Assembly: GCA_028284385.1 (NCBI GenBank)
Contig: JANQRT010000054.1
Span: forward strand, 1-64,000
Origin: Opitutaceae bacterium
GTDB lineage: Bacteria; Verrucomicrobiota; Verrucomicrobiia; Opitutales; Opitutaceae
Reading direction: 5' to 3'
DNA: 64,000 nt
Position 1 is the first letter of the stretch. Each line of letters starts with the position of its first letter. The notes under the pieces were generated by a model that saw only the letters and a list, made by a program, of their open reading frames with translations, was not told the DNA's origin and ran no database searches. Below, in pieces: positions 53,547 to 62,856 of the stretch. The position numbers were made by a program, and so were the translations under genes.

Positions 53547-53604
53547 ATTTATCAGGGGACTGCTGCATGTCATAGATATACAGCTACGAAATCTTTTACG
53601 TAGC

Positions 53605-53663
53605 GGCGCGTCTCCCTCCTTCGTCCCTAGTTGAGGGACTACAGCGTGGCAGGAAGACGCGCC
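53605..53663. repeat. Inverted-repeat element with inner hairpin
   Basis: Arms GGCGCGTCT/AGACGCGCC (53605-53613, 53655-53663, perfect 9 bp) enclose an inner hairpin GTCCCT/AGGGAC (53623-53628, 53634-53639). The left arm and next bases (GGCGCGTCTCCCTC) recur at 62755-62768 in the chemotaxis gene's terminator, suggesting a dispersed repeat. It lies in the convergent glyA / PPC-protein spacer. Confidence 0.5.
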
Positions 53664-53687
53664 GACTAAATCCAGCTATAATATCTC

Positions 53688-56288
53688 TTAGTTGCTATTA
53701 ATGTCAAAGACCTCGACGACGGCAATACCTTCGCCGCCGTCTGCTCCAGACAGCAGAACGCCGTAAAGCTTGTTGGGCTCAAGCACAACGATGACAGCGG
53801 CGTCCTTGCTTCCTGGAGACAAGGCTCTGGATCCGAAAGCAACTGAAGCAGCCTGAATTTCAGCGGCTTGCCCATCGCTCTCCCAATCATTGTTGGCGGC
53901 GACTGTACCGCCGGCAGAGAGATCTAGGATAATGATGCTCGGGTCTGCTAATGGATTGGTTACTTCGCCTGCAATACCTTCGCCCACGCCTTGGACTAGG
54001 ATTTTCAGCGGCTGACCACCCTCAATACTGAAGCCCGCTATCATTACCGCATCTCCCGAACCAACAAAAGCTCTGGTGGAGATATTGGCCAGTTTGGTGT
54101 CGGCGTCCGGGTTCAGTTTTGAAGTCTTGTCGAAGACCTCGACGAGTCCGATTCCCTCAAGATTGGCAGTGTCGTTAGCGAAGAGGGCGTAGCCCCCCGG
54201 ATCTAAAGTAACAGCGGTTGCCGCATCCTTGCCGTTGAGAATTTCACCTGCTCCCACGCTGTCGAAAGAGCTTTGCAATGCGGCGGTGTCATTGCCGACC
54301 TCCCAGTCATCGTTGCTTACGACCGTGGCTCCTTGAGTCAGAGAGAAGACGGAAATAGTGGGATCGGGGACGACGCCATTGACACCGTCGCGAATGCCGA
54401 TTGTCGGCCCAAGGCCACGAACGACGACTTCCATTGGCTCCGTGCCATCTATGACGAACCCTGCGATCATCAGACCTTCACCGGTACCAACAAATCCGCG
54501 TGTCGAGATATTGACCAGCTTGGAGGGAGCAGGACCGCCTGTGATGGTATCCAAGACATTGATGGTGAATGTTTCCGTATCCGAATATACAGAACCATCG
54601 ATGTTCATATTGAATTGAACTTCGATCACCTGTGTGCTTGGTCCGACCATGGAGTCTGGCGTCCAGCTAACGGTGGCGGCATTGGATCCATTTGGGGTGA
54701 TCGAAACTCCTGCTGGACCGCTCACCAGAGTGAAAGAAGCAGGACTATTGTTTCCAGTTGGGTCTGTAACCGAGATTTGGGCACTGAACAATTCCTCTTC
54801 GTTGATGGTTTGAGTTGCCGGGACTATCAGATCGGGGGGAAGCTTGACCAGGCCAAGCGTATAGGATGCTGCATTGGCAAAGTTCGAGTCGCTGATAAGC
54901 ACCATGTACGTACCCGTCTTTGCTGCTATATGCGCTGCGATGGCTGTGAGATTGCCAAATGTGTCTCTCACTTCCGATCCGTCTGGATCGAATAGTCTGA
55001 TGCGTGGACGAAAAGCGGATTCAGGTTGGCCATTCGGAACCACCTCTGTTACAGTCAAAGAAATCTCGTCTTCGAATTCAGCCTCGAAACTCCAGATGTC
55101 GAAGTCGCCCACGTTTATTGTTCCGTTCAGTGTTTCTCCGTTAGGCATTTCGTCCCCTTCGTCTCCATCAGGAACGATGAACGGTTTTGTAGCGTGGGCT
55201 AATCTGAGAGTGTAGTCCGCTGTATTAGCGAAAAGCGAATCGCTTACAAGAACTGTGAAGGTTCCAGGTGTGGCGACAACATGGCTCGTTTCTATTGCAA
55301 TGTTTCCAAAGGTGTCTCTTACCTCCGAACCGTTCGGATCAAACAATCTGATGCGAGGTCGAAAGGCGGACTCCGGCTGTCCATCTGGCACTTCCTCCGC
55401 AATTGAAAGGTTAATCGTATCGCCTAGTTCTGCTTCAATCGACCACATGTCAAAGTCGCCGACCTCCATACTTCCTGACTGATTTGCGCCGTTTATAATG
55501 ATTCCTCCTTCGTCGCCATCTGGCGTAATGAAGGTCTTTGGTGCGTGGGCTAATCTGAGTGTGTATTCAGCGGTGTTGGCGAAGAGAGAGTCGCTAACAA
55601 GAACCTTGAAGGTTCCTGGATTTGCCACGACATGACTTGTAGAAATGGATACATTGGCGAAGGTGTCTCTAACCTCGGTACCGTCCGGATCGAAAAGCCT
55701 GATGCGAGGCCGGAAGGCTGACTCCGGCTGTCCGTCAGGCACTTCCTCCGCAATGGATAGCAGAAGGGTGTCGCCCAGCTCGGCGTCGACCGTCCAGAGA
55801 TCAAGATCCCCGACATCGATAGTTCCAGCGTGGTTCTCGCCGTTGGTCAGCTCGCCGCCTTCGTCACCAGTTGGCACAATGAAGGATTTGGGAGCTTGAG
55901 CGACTCTGAGGGTGTAGGCTGCCGCGTTTGTATTTAGGGAATCGCTGACGATTACGGTGAATGTTCCAGGCTTGGCTACCACATGACTCGTCGATATGGA
56001 GACGTTGGCAAAGGTGTCCCGTACTTCTGTTCCATCAGGATCCAATATTCTGATACGGGGCCGGAATGCCGAGTCTTGTTGGCCGTTTGGGATATCCTCT
56101 GTAATTGAAACTACGATTGTGTCTCCCAGATCGGCTGTTAGCGTCCAATTATCCTCTTCTCCAACCCCAATGGTCCCTGCGTGATTCTCGCCAGGAGCCA
56201 ATGCTCCCTGGCCTAGAGCTGAGACGGGTAGCAATAGCACTGCTAATGCGAATTTCAGTTTAGTAAGACGTTTTCTTTTCTGATTCAT
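53688..56288 (-). CDS. Secreted repeat protein: four PPC-like units and two C-terminal adhesin-like units
   Basis: 866 residues with a signal peptide (LKFALAVLLLPVSALGQ). Four tandem units of 117 residues (about 33-500) each run GENHAGTI, then EVPDGQPESAFRPRIRLFDP, then DTFANVSISTSHVV, then TFTVLVSDS...YTLRLAHAP, the pattern of bacterial pre-peptidase C-terminal (PPC) domains. A He_PIG-like domain follows (about 500-590), then two ~130-residue units starting NISTRGFVGTGEGLMIAGF and NISTRAFVGSGDAVMIAGF, a module frequent at C-termini of verrucomicrobial secreted proteins. No protease domain, so it is probably a surface or matrix protein. Role unknown. Confidence 0.82.
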   Translation of the reverse strand: MNQKRKRLTKLKFALAVLLLPVSALGQGALAPGENHAGTIGVGEEDNWTLTADLGDTIVVSITEDIPNGQQDSAFRPRIRILDPDGTEVRDTFANVSISTSHVVAKPGTFTVIVSDSLNTNAAAYTLRVAQAPKSFIVPTGDEGGELTNGENHAGTIDVGDLDLWTVDAELGDTLLLSIAEEVPDGQPESAFRPRIRLFDPDGTEVRDTFANVSISTSHVVANPGTFKVLVSDSLFANTAEYTLRLAHAPKTFITPDGDEGGIIINGANQSGSMEVGDFDMWSIEAELGDTINLSIAEEVPDGQPESAFRPRIRLFDPNGSEVRDTFGNIAIETSHVVATPGTFTVLVSDSLFANTADYTLRLAHATKPFIVPDGDEGDEMPNGETLNGTINVGDFDIWSFEAEFEDEISLTVTEVVPNGQPESAFRPRIRLFDPDGSEVRDTFGNLTAIAAHIAAKTGTYMVLISDSNFANAASYTLGLVKLPPDLIVPATQTINEEELFSAQISVTDPTGNNSPASFTLVSGPAGVSITPNGSNAATVSWTPDSMVGPSTQVIEVQFNMNIDGSVYSDTETFTINVLDTITGGPAPSKLVNISTRGFVGTGEGLMIAGFVIDGTEPMEVVVRGLGPTIGIRDGVNGVVPDPTISVFSLTQGATVVSNDDWEVGNDTAALQSSFDSVGAGEILNGKDAATAVTLDPGGYALFANDTANLEGIGLVEVFDKTSKLNPDADTKLANISTRAFVGSGDAVMIAGFSIEGGQPLKILVQGVGEGIAGEVTNPLADPSIIILDLSAGGTVAANNDWESDGQAAEIQAASVAFGSRALSPGSKDAAVIVVLEPNKLYGVLLSGADGGEGIAVVEVFDINSN
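54788..56192 (-). repeat. Four tandem 351-base in-frame repeats
   Basis: Equivalent landmarks (GCGTGGGC at 55192 and 55543) are exactly 351 bases apart, matching the 117-residue protein unit. The two middle units are most alike; the outer ones have drifted, as expected when a repeat array expands from the centre. Confidence 0.85.
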
Positions 56289-56479
56289 TTTCCAACTTGT
56301 TGATAAGGTCTCGAACTAGATTACCTAACAGGTTTTTGAAAAGGAATAAGGCTTTAGAAGCTTCTGATTCAAGGGTTTATATTAAAAATTCGCTCTTGTA
56401 ACAATCTAGCCATCACTTTGATCAGCTCTTGCCACTGGCTGACATTTTCGTTTGGCTGCCTGCTAATTAATGTAAGCCT

Positions 56480-57310
56480 ATGAAACGCACCCCTTTCTTA
56501 ATCCTACCGCTTCTGCTCTCTGTATTTTCCTTTGCCGACCTACCCAAAATCGCGGTGGTCGATTTTACTGCTAACGAGCAAACGGGTCTGATTCATGGTC
56601 TGCCCGATCAGATTACGGAAGATCTGGTCAACACGGGTCAGTTCGACGTTTTCGAGCGCAGCAAGCTAAATTCCATCATGCAGGAACAGGGTTTTCAGAG
56701 TTCCGGTTTTACTGATCCTCAGACGGCCATCCGACTTGGCAAGCTGATGGGTATCCAATACATTGTTACGGGTCAAATCTCCGACTATGGTCGCGAGGTC
56801 CGCACCTTTAGAGGCTATAATGTGAATTCAGCTACGACTTTCTTTCGCTTGAAGGCTGGCATTCGACTCATTGACGTAGAAACGGGCAGGATTCTGTTTT
56901 CGCGAAGCGGAACGGCCGAAGAGAGTGTCGTGCAAGGCCAGAGTTCGCGAGTTATAGATACCACCATCGATACTCGTCTGGCTGAAAACGTATCCCGATT
57001 TCTGGTGGATTCCTTAGCTAGGGAAAGACTTTTCGAGGAAAAGAAACCCTCAACTACAATGGCCAAGGTGAAGATCGAGTCTTATCCGGAAAATGCGGAT
57101 GTCGAAGTGGACGGAGTCTTCTACGGCAATGCCGGAAGCGAGTTCGAAATCCCCGCTGGCCTCCACTCCATACGGGTTAGCCTTCCCGGCCACGACGTTT
57201 GGGATAAGAAGGTGATGATTCGCGACGGCATGACCTTTAAGGCTACCTTGACGCGCCAAGTGGATACACGGGTCGAAGTCGACGTTACGGAAAAGACGAC
57301 TGTCGAATAG
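56480..57310 (+). CDS. CsgG-family protein with C-terminal PEGA domain
   Basis: 276 residues, signal peptide through about FSFA. Residues about 20-190 resemble the CsgG/curli-assembly alpha/beta domain: IAVVDFTANEQTGL, QFDVFERSKLNSIMQEQGFQSS and YIVTGQISDYG, RLIDVETGRILFSRSG. Residues about 195-265 are a PEGA domain (IESYPENADVEVDGVFYGNA). No lipobox Cys, so not a classic lipoprotein pore. Such proteins are common periplasmic or outer-membrane factors of unknown role. Its stop lies 5 bases from that of another CsgG-family gene on the opposite strand. Confidence 0.85.
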   Translation: MKRTPFLILPLLLSVFSFADLPKIAVVDFTANEQTGLIHGLPDQITEDLVNTGQFDVFERSKLNSIMQEQGFQSSGFTDPQTAIRLGKLMGIQYIVTGQISDYGREVRTFRGYNVNSATTFFRLKAGIRLIDVETGRILFSRSGTAEESVVQGQSSRVIDTTIDTRLAENVSRFLVDSLARERLFEEKKPSTTMAKVKIESYPENADVEVDGVFYGNAGSEFEIPAGLHSIRVSLPGHDVWDKKVMIRDGMTFKATLTRQVDTRVEVDVTEKTTVE

Positions 57311-57315
57311 CTTAA

Positions 57316-58311
57316 TTATTTTAGGACGACCGAATCGCCACGTTTAGGCAACTGGCCTTCTACCAACTTGCAGTAGGAGACCTTTTTACTCACGCGATCC
57401 ACTTCCAGGCGTCCGGTTATTTCACCTTCGAAGACATCGAGGATCTCGCCCGTGTCGGGATCGGTTAGAATCTCGCCCTTCTCGCGAATGGCGAAACGAC
57501 TTCCAACTGAAATGCCATAATCTTCGCCTCTGTTGATCACAATACGATCTTCCGATTGAGCCATGACCACACTCGCGGTTACCTCGTAGTCCTCCATTTC
57601 TCTCGAAATGAATTTCACAGCTTGAGAAATACAGTCCTGAGCAGCTTCTCCCAAAGAGGATTTAGCGAAACCGGCCATGTTTCCGGAAACCCCGCTGGTG
57701 GCGAAACCAATATTGATTCGCGAACCGCCTGCTGTACCTGAAATGCGTTCGCTCGCCACGACTTGGCTACTGGTGGTGTCAATTAGTTTAACAACCAGTT
57801 CGAGTTCTGCTTTGTTACTGCCTCCACCTATACGAAGTCCACGGATTCCAATGCCGCCCGAATCGCCTCCGGTAGCGACATCCACTCTGGTGATATCTCC
57901 CGTTGCGATGTATTTGGCACTACGGACTAGGCCAGTTTGGGCAACTTGGCTGGATTTGGCAGCTCTTCCGCTGGCTTGTAAATCCTGTTCGGTAAAAACC
58001 GTTCCGAGGTCTTGACGCTCGACGATCACGAATCTTCCCGAGTCGAACAAGGCTGATTCCAGCATGGCGGCTAGATTGTTGCTCAGTTCCCACTGGCCTC
58101 GCCAGCCGATTTGATTATTGAAATCGTTGACGCCAAGAGCGTGTTTCACGCCGGTGTATTCCCCCATTTCTTCGCGCATCTCCTTCGATTCGCTAGTGGC
58201 GTTGGTTTTCTTGCCTTTCATCAGACCGCCGAACTGCCCTAGGGCGGAAGTGGGTAGCAGCAAGGCGGATACGAGAGCTAGAACGGATGATAGATGAACG
58301 ATTTTCTTCAT
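57316..58311 (-). CDS. CsgG/FlgT-like secreted protein
   Basis: 331 residues with a signal peptide (LVSALLLPTSALGQ). Residues about 50-230 are CsgG-like (LFDSGRFVIVERQDLGTVFTEQDLQ, KYIATGDITRV, VVKLIDTTSSQVVASERISG). The last ~85 residues form a small beta barrel (IVINRGEDYGISVGSRFAI, EGQLPKRGDSVVLK) as in FlgT C-terminal domains. A Gly-rich stretch (GGDSGGIGIRGLRIGGGS) marks a loop. Probably periplasmic or outer-membrane associated. Convergent with a second CsgG-family gene. Confidence 0.82.
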   Translation of the reverse strand: MKKIVHLSSVLALVSALLLPTSALGQFGGLMKGKKTNATSESKEMREEMGEYTGVKHALGVNDFNNQIGWRGQWELSNNLAAMLESALFDSGRFVIVERQDLGTVFTEQDLQASGRAAKSSQVAQTGLVRSAKYIATGDITRVDVATGGDSGGIGIRGLRIGGGSNKAELELVVKLIDTTSSQVVASERISGTAGGSRINIGFATSGVSGNMAGFAKSSLGEAAQDCISQAVKFISREMEDYEVTASVVMAQSEDRIVINRGEDYGISVGSRFAIREKGEILTDPDTGEILDVFEGEITGRLEVDRVSKKVSYCKLVEGQLPKRGDSVVLK

Positions 58312-58490
58312 GGGGAGCCTCTGTTTTGTTCAGATTATTTACTCTGAGATATGCTATGAATTGCAACTATTATTTGTCTTGTTACCGCTCTGTTAGACAA
58401 GCTGTTCGGCCAGTTTCAACTGTCGGGCGGCGTTAGCGATAAATATCTTTTTACTTGAGGGCCTGCCTACGGGTATTTGATGTAGCGGCA

Positions 58491-59759
58491 ATGTCCCGCA
58501 ACGCTTTCTACAACGTCTACGATACAGAATCATTCGGAGCGGGTCGACCGAGCGATTACCGAACCCCTTTTCAAGTCGATCGCGATCGGATTATACACTC
58601 CGCCGCTTTCCGCAAGCTTCAATCCAAAACCCAGGTGTATCTGTCAGGCGAATACGATTTTTATCGTACGCGACTGACGCACTCTATCGAAGTAGCCCAA
58701 ATCGGAAGATCGATTTGCAATTATCTACAAGCTTCGAGCCCCAGCTTGTCCGATACCTTTTTTATCGATTCGGATTTAGTGGAAGCTTGCTGCCTTAGCC
58801 ACGATCTTGGCCATCCCCCCTTTGGCCATGGAGGGGAGCGAGCCTTGCATAGACAGTTTAAAACGTTTGGCGGGTTCGAAGGGAATGCCCAGACGCTTCG
58901 CTTGATAGCGGAAACCCTTTACCAATCGCAGAACCGTACTAGCGGCATGTCGCCGACCAGAGCTTTCCTTGACGGAGTGCTCAAATATAAGAATCTCTTC
59001 TCTGAACTAGACAATCCTCCCAACCATTTCATCTACGATTTTCAGCTTTCTTGTCGCGATTTCGTGCACCAAGCCGATGCGACCCTAATTGGGACGCAGG
59101 CTGGAGGGGCCTTCGAAAGGCTTTCGAGCATCGAGTGTCAGATCATGGATTGGTCAGACGACACTGCCTACTGTATCAACGATATTGTAGATGGCGTGCG
59201 AGCCGGCTTTTTGACAGTCGAGCGCTTGGAAAGCTGGGCTGCCAAAGAAGGACTGAATGCAGAGACTCAGCCTCTCTTTGAGCAGTTTATGAATGATATT
59301 CGGCGTGATCGTCTGGAGGCTGTTTTCAGTCGCAAGATCGGACAGCTAATTGAATCCTGTCGTCTGGAGGCGGTTACCAACGCGTTATCTAATCACTCGA
59401 ATCGCTACGCTTTTCGATTGGCGATTGATGGAGAAGCCAAAAGCCTGGCTCGCTTCTATAAGAAGGTGGCGGTCGATTTGATCTTCCAATCGGCCCCCTT
59501 GCAGCAAATGGAATTCAAGGGAGACCGCATTCTTGAGAATCTATTTCTAGCGATCAGAGAGACATACCTGGATGGAAAATCAGACTCTGCGAGCATTCTT
59601 CCTGATGGGACAACGGAAATGATTAAAAGAGCTGGCGATGAACAATCAAAATGGATCATCGCGAGAGATTTCATGGCTGGTCTTAGTGATGGCCAGGCCT
59701 TGAGAATCTACAAGCGATTGTTCGATCCGGAATACGGATCTATTGTCGATCTTGAGTAA
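58491..59759 (+). CDS. dgt: Deoxyguanosinetriphosphate triphosphohydrolase (HD domain)
   Basis: 422 residues from ATG 58491; an in-frame TTG 36 bases upstream is unlikely. It hydrolyses dGTP (possibly other dNTPs) to deoxynucleoside and tripolyphosphate. HD-domain ligands: RTRLTHSIEVAQIGRSI, CCLSHDLGHPPFGHGGE and the later DWSDDTAYCINDIVDG. The N-terminal DYRTPFQVDRDRIIHSAAFRKLQSKTQV is split by the family pattern SAAFRKLQSKTQV. Cytoplasmic, probably hexameric. Confidence 0.94.
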   Translation: MSRNAFYNVYDTESFGAGRPSDYRTPFQVDRDRIIHSAAFRKLQSKTQVYLSGEYDFYRTRLTHSIEVAQIGRSICNYLQASSPSLSDTFFIDSDLVEACCLSHDLGHPPFGHGGERALHRQFKTFGGFEGNAQTLRLIAETLYQSQNRTSGMSPTRAFLDGVLKYKNLFSELDNPPNHFIYDFQLSCRDFVHQADATLIGTQAGGAFERLSSIECQIMDWSDDTAYCINDIVDGVRAGFLTVERLESWAAKEGLNAETQPLFEQFMNDIRRDRLEAVFSRKIGQLIESCRLEAVTNALSNHSNRYAFRLAIDGEAKSLARFYKKVAVDLIFQSAPLQQMEFKGDRILENLFLAIRETYLDGKSDSASILPDGTTEMIKRAGDEQSKWIIARDFMAGLSDGQALRIYKRLFDPEYGSIVDLE

Positions 59760-60089
59760 GAACGCTTTTGACTAGCTTACCCTATTCGAGTTTTGGCAAA
59801 GCCTTTCTTGGAACGCTTTGATTCCAAGATATTCGCCCATTTCTAGTAATTCGGATAACGGAAACTAGGTAACAATTCTCCGACGACTAGCTAAGAATTG
59901 GTGCTCAGACTTCGTGTTTTAGACCGAATATAGGCGCATTCCTCTATGCGCGGCATTCATTGGCTAGGGAATATCTATGAATGTGATCTTTTACACTGCT
60001 CTAGCGCTTAAGATGCGCAGAGGAGGGTCGATTTCATCAAATCATACTAAGTTCACTCGAATCACATTTGGATCATCCCATATCTAACA
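59760..60089. other. Intergenic region with one stem-loop
   Basis: 330 bases without a supported gene. A perfect 8-bp stem TCTTGGAA/TTCCAAGA (59806-59813 with 59822-59829) with an 8-base loop lies 47 bases after the dgt stop; there is no T-run. The rest is AT-leaning and presumably holds the promoter of the next gene; no clear -35/-10 pair was assigned. Confidence 0.45.
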
Positions 60090-60632
60090 ATGAAGAAGAA
60101 ATTCCTCAATCTCATCTTTTCGGCTCTATTTGCAGTGTCAGCTATATCTACGATTTCGGCTGAGACCTTTACGCTCGCGACTGGCGAAACATATGAAGGC
60201 GAGCTGTATAAGATCTTTGAAGGTCAGGCTTACCTCAAGAACGGCGCCGACGAGAAGATTACCGTTCCAGTCACGGATTTCGATGATGCTAGCCAGGCGA
60301 AGATTAATGGCTGGGCTGAAAAACATCCTGAATCGGTGGACGTCTACACCAAATGGGACAAGCAGCCTGTCATTAAACAGAGTGTCATGCCGGATCTACC
60401 GGACCAATTTCATACGCCTGAGTTCAAGGGTATGGTGAGTGTCGATCTCGTACTCGATCAGAAGGGCAAGGTCATGTTCGCCAAAGTACGCAAATCGACT
60501 CATCCTGAATTGGAGTCTCCTTCACTGGAAGCCGCCAAGACTTGGAAATTCGAGCCCGCGAAAATCGGAGGCAAGTCCGTTAAATCCAAACTGCGCGTCC
60601 CCTTCAAGTTTACCTTCAATCCAAAGGCATAA
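60090..60632 (+). CDS. Secreted TonB C-terminal-domain protein
   Basis: 180 residues with a signal peptide (FSALFAVSAISTISA). Residues about 24-80 form a small beta domain (FTLATGETYEGELYKIFEG) resembling SLA1/SHD1-like modules of planctomycete and verrucomicrobial secreted proteins. Residues about 95-178 are a TonB C-terminal domain (FKGMVSVDLVLDQKGKVMFAKV, SLEAAKTWKFEPAKIGGKSV). It lacks the membrane anchor and Pro-rich linker of an energy-transducing TonB, so it probably cannot transduce energy alone. Periplasmic. Confidence 0.82.
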   Translation: MKKKFLNLIFSALFAVSAISTISAETFTLATGETYEGELYKIFEGQAYLKNGADEKITVPVTDFDDASQAKINGWAEKHPESVDVYTKWDKQPVIKQSVMPDLPDQFHTPEFKGMVSVDLVLDQKGKVMFAKVRKSTHPELESPSLEAAKTWKFEPAKIGGKSVKSKLRVPFKFTFNPKA

Positions 60633-60731
60633 CCCACGGATTCAACACGCCATACTTTCAAGTCAGCGAATAGCGGCTTTCGTCTCGGTTCTTCTTAAAC
60701 ATCCCAATGATCAACGACATCGGTTCCCACA

Positions 60732-62690
60732 ATGACCACACTATCACTTGCTAAAAAGATCGGCGCTACTGTAGCGATTGTACTCTTGTTTTTCGTCTTT
60801 CTGGCGGCGGTCTCCTTTTGGGCTGTTTCAAGCTTGAACGGTTCCTTTAGCCAATTCTCCGACAGCGTAGACGAGGGCAATGCGGCGTCCAACATGTCCT
60901 CAGTCGCTCTCACCATGCGGTCGAATATTGGCGACTACATCTCGACACGCGACGCTTCGCTGGTAGCCAAACACGAGAGCATGTATCAGGAATTGAATCG
61001 CCAGTTTGGAGCGACCCTGCAAAACGCCAGTTCCGATAACAAGAAGCTTCTACAAGACGCCCAGGCTATTATGCGGGGATACGATGGGGCTTTCAACAAC
61101 ATCGTAAATCTCCGCAACAAGGAAAACGAGCTCCTCACTCAAACCATTGAGCCCAGCGCCCTCTCGATCAAGTCCGATCTTAAAAAGCTGCTTTCCGCTG
61201 ACCAGTCGAAAGGTGACATAGCTGGCGCTTTCGCTACTTCATCCGCGCTTCAGAGTATGTTCGAAGCGGATACAGCGTCCAATCGTTTTATCGCCTCATT
61301 CAAACAAGAGGATGCCGACGAGTCTCTGGCTATGATTTCCAAACTGCGTGACCAGCTTAGCTCTCTTAAAGAGGACTACGATATGGGAATCGAGTTTGAC
61401 GACAGTCTTAAAGACGAGGTCAAGGAGTCGCTTCTGACAAGCTCGTTAGCTACCTGCGATACTTACGAGTCAGGGGTTCAAGAACTTTCCAAAACGCTTA
61501 TTGAGATCAAGTCTATCCTCGATAGCGAACTTCTTCCTGGAGGAGAAGAATTCGCCGACAAGATCAAGGCCATCCAGTCTCTCATTGCTTCAACTCAAGA
61601 CCGATTGAGCGACGATGCGAAAAGCACTCAATCCACCGTTCAGTTTTTCGTTTGGGGCATAAGCATTCTCGGATTCGTCTTTGGACTTGGAGTCAGTTTT
61701 AAAATCGTACGTGGTCTTACTCGGAATATCCACGATATTGTTACACGCCTTGAAGTGAGCGCTCGCGAAACCTCTCAAGCCTCGATGCAGGTGTCTTCCA
61801 ACAGCGAGGCTCTTGCCCGCGATTCTTCCGCTCAGGCCGCTTCCATTGAAGAAACCAGTTCTTCTCTGGAAGAAGTGAATGCCATGACTGCCAAGAACGC
61901 CCAGAACGCTGAAAGCGCCAAGACGCTAGCTCGTGAAGCGCGTTTGGCTGCCGAATCTGGAGCGGAGTCCATGAAGGACATGGTCGTAGCGATGCAGGAG
62001 ATCAAGGATTCCAGCGACAATATCGCAAACATTATCAAGACAATCGATGAAATCGCTTTCCAAACCAATATCCTTGCTCTTAACGCTGCTGTTGAGGCGG
62101 CGCGCGCTGGAGAGTCGGGAGCCGGTTTTGCTGTAGTTGCCGATGAAGTACGCAATCTCGCTCATCGAAGTGCTGAAGCCGCTTCGGTAACCGCCCAGAA
62201 GATTGACAATTCAGTGCAGAAGAGCGAACGAGGCGTTGAGTTGAATCAGCGCGTTGCCGAAAATCTGCAAACGATTGTAGAGCATACTCAGAAGATGGAC
62301 GAGCTGGTAGCCCAGATTTCCGACGCTTCTGACGAGCAAAACAAAGGCGTAGGTCTTATCCAGAATTCCATTACGCAAATGGATACGGTCACTCAGCGCA
62401 ATGCGGCTGGAGCCGAGGAAACCGCATCTTCATCTAAGGTTCTTCTTGAGCAATCGAATTCGCTTCAGTCCGCCATCGAAGATCTTGTTGCCATTGTAAA
62501 CGGCAACCAGACAAGTGGTGGTCAAGCTGCTTTTGCCGCTGCCGCTACGGGACTCGCTGCTAGCTCATTTGCGGATAATCAGGATAGTTTTTCCTCTCCA
62601 GCAGCTCAGTCTTTCGATTTGCCAAACAGAGAAAGCGCTCCCGCTTCCACTTCGAATGACGAAGTCTTTAAGGACGGTTGGGATAACTAG
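60732..62690 (+). CDS. Methyl-accepting chemotaxis protein
   Basis: 652 residues. First membrane helix about 10-32 ([19 protein letters not shown]), a helical periplasmic sensor of ~265 residues, second helix about 298-320 ([19 protein letters not shown]), then a cytoplasmic coiled coil with the signalling hairpin at about 437-485 ([38 protein letters not shown]). No canonical HAMP sequence is obvious, though the linker after helix 2 ([19 protein letters not shown]) may serve. There is no C-terminal NWETF-type tether. No che genes are nearby. Ligand unknown. Confidence 0.93.
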   Translation: MTTLSLAKKIGATVAIVLLFFVFLAAVSFWAVSSLNGSFSQFSDSVDEGNAASNMSSVALTMRSNIGDYISTRDASLVAKHESMYQELNRQFGATLQNASSDNKKLLQDAQAIMRGYDGAFNNIVNLRNKENELLTQTIEPSALSIKSDLKKLLSADQSKGDIAGAFATSSALQSMFEADTASNRFIASFKQEDADESLAMISKLRDQLSSLKEDYDMGIEFDDSLKDEVKESLLTSSLATCDTYESGVQELSKTLIEIKSILDSELLPGGEEFADKIKAIQSLIASTQDRLSDDAKSTQSTVQFFVWGISILGFVFGLGVSFKIVRGLTRNIHDIVTRLEVSARETSQASMQVSSNSEALARDSSAQAASIEETSSSLEEVNAMTAKNAQNAESAKTLAREARLAAESGAESMKDMVVAMQEIKDSSDNIANIIKTIDEIAFQTNILALNAAVEAARAGESGAGFAVVADEVRNLAHRSAEAASVTAQKIDNSVQKSERGVELNQRVAENLQTIVEHTQKMDELVAQISDASDEQNKGVGLIQNSITQMDTVTQRNAAGAEETASSSKVLLEQSNSLQSAIEDLVAIVNGNQTSGGQAAFAAAATGLAASSFADNQDSFSSPAAQSFDLPNRESAPASTSNDEVFKDGWDN

Positions 62691-62755
62691 CCCTACGTCA
62701 TAATAAACGTGCTTAGCTCGTTTACGAACAATTTCACCAGAATAGCGACAGAAGG

Positions 62756-62791
62756 CGCGTCTCCCTCAAGGAGGCGCGTTTTCGCTTTTTT
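62756..62791 (+). terminator. Intrinsic terminator after the chemotaxis gene
   Basis: Stem CGCGTCTCC/GGAGGCGCG (62756-62764 with 62770-62778, one G-U pair) has a CTCAA loop, followed by TTTTCGCTTTTTT. The left arm shares GGCGCGTCTCCCTC with the repeat at 53605. Confidence 0.85.
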
Positions 62792-62856
62792 AGAAAGCTT
62801 AGGAGGGATCCTGCCCCGCTTAAGAAACCAGTCCATTGGGCGATAGTTCCTTTGTG

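Noticed and set aside
53605..53663. Phage or integrative-element attachment site
   Set aside because: No integrase, tRNA gene or direct repeat lies nearby; the structure fits an extragenic inverted repeat better.
60090..60632. Energy-transducing TonB for the receptor at 48460
   Set aside because: It has a cleavable signal peptide instead of a membrane anchor and no Pro-rich linker; no ExbB/ExbD genes are adjacent.
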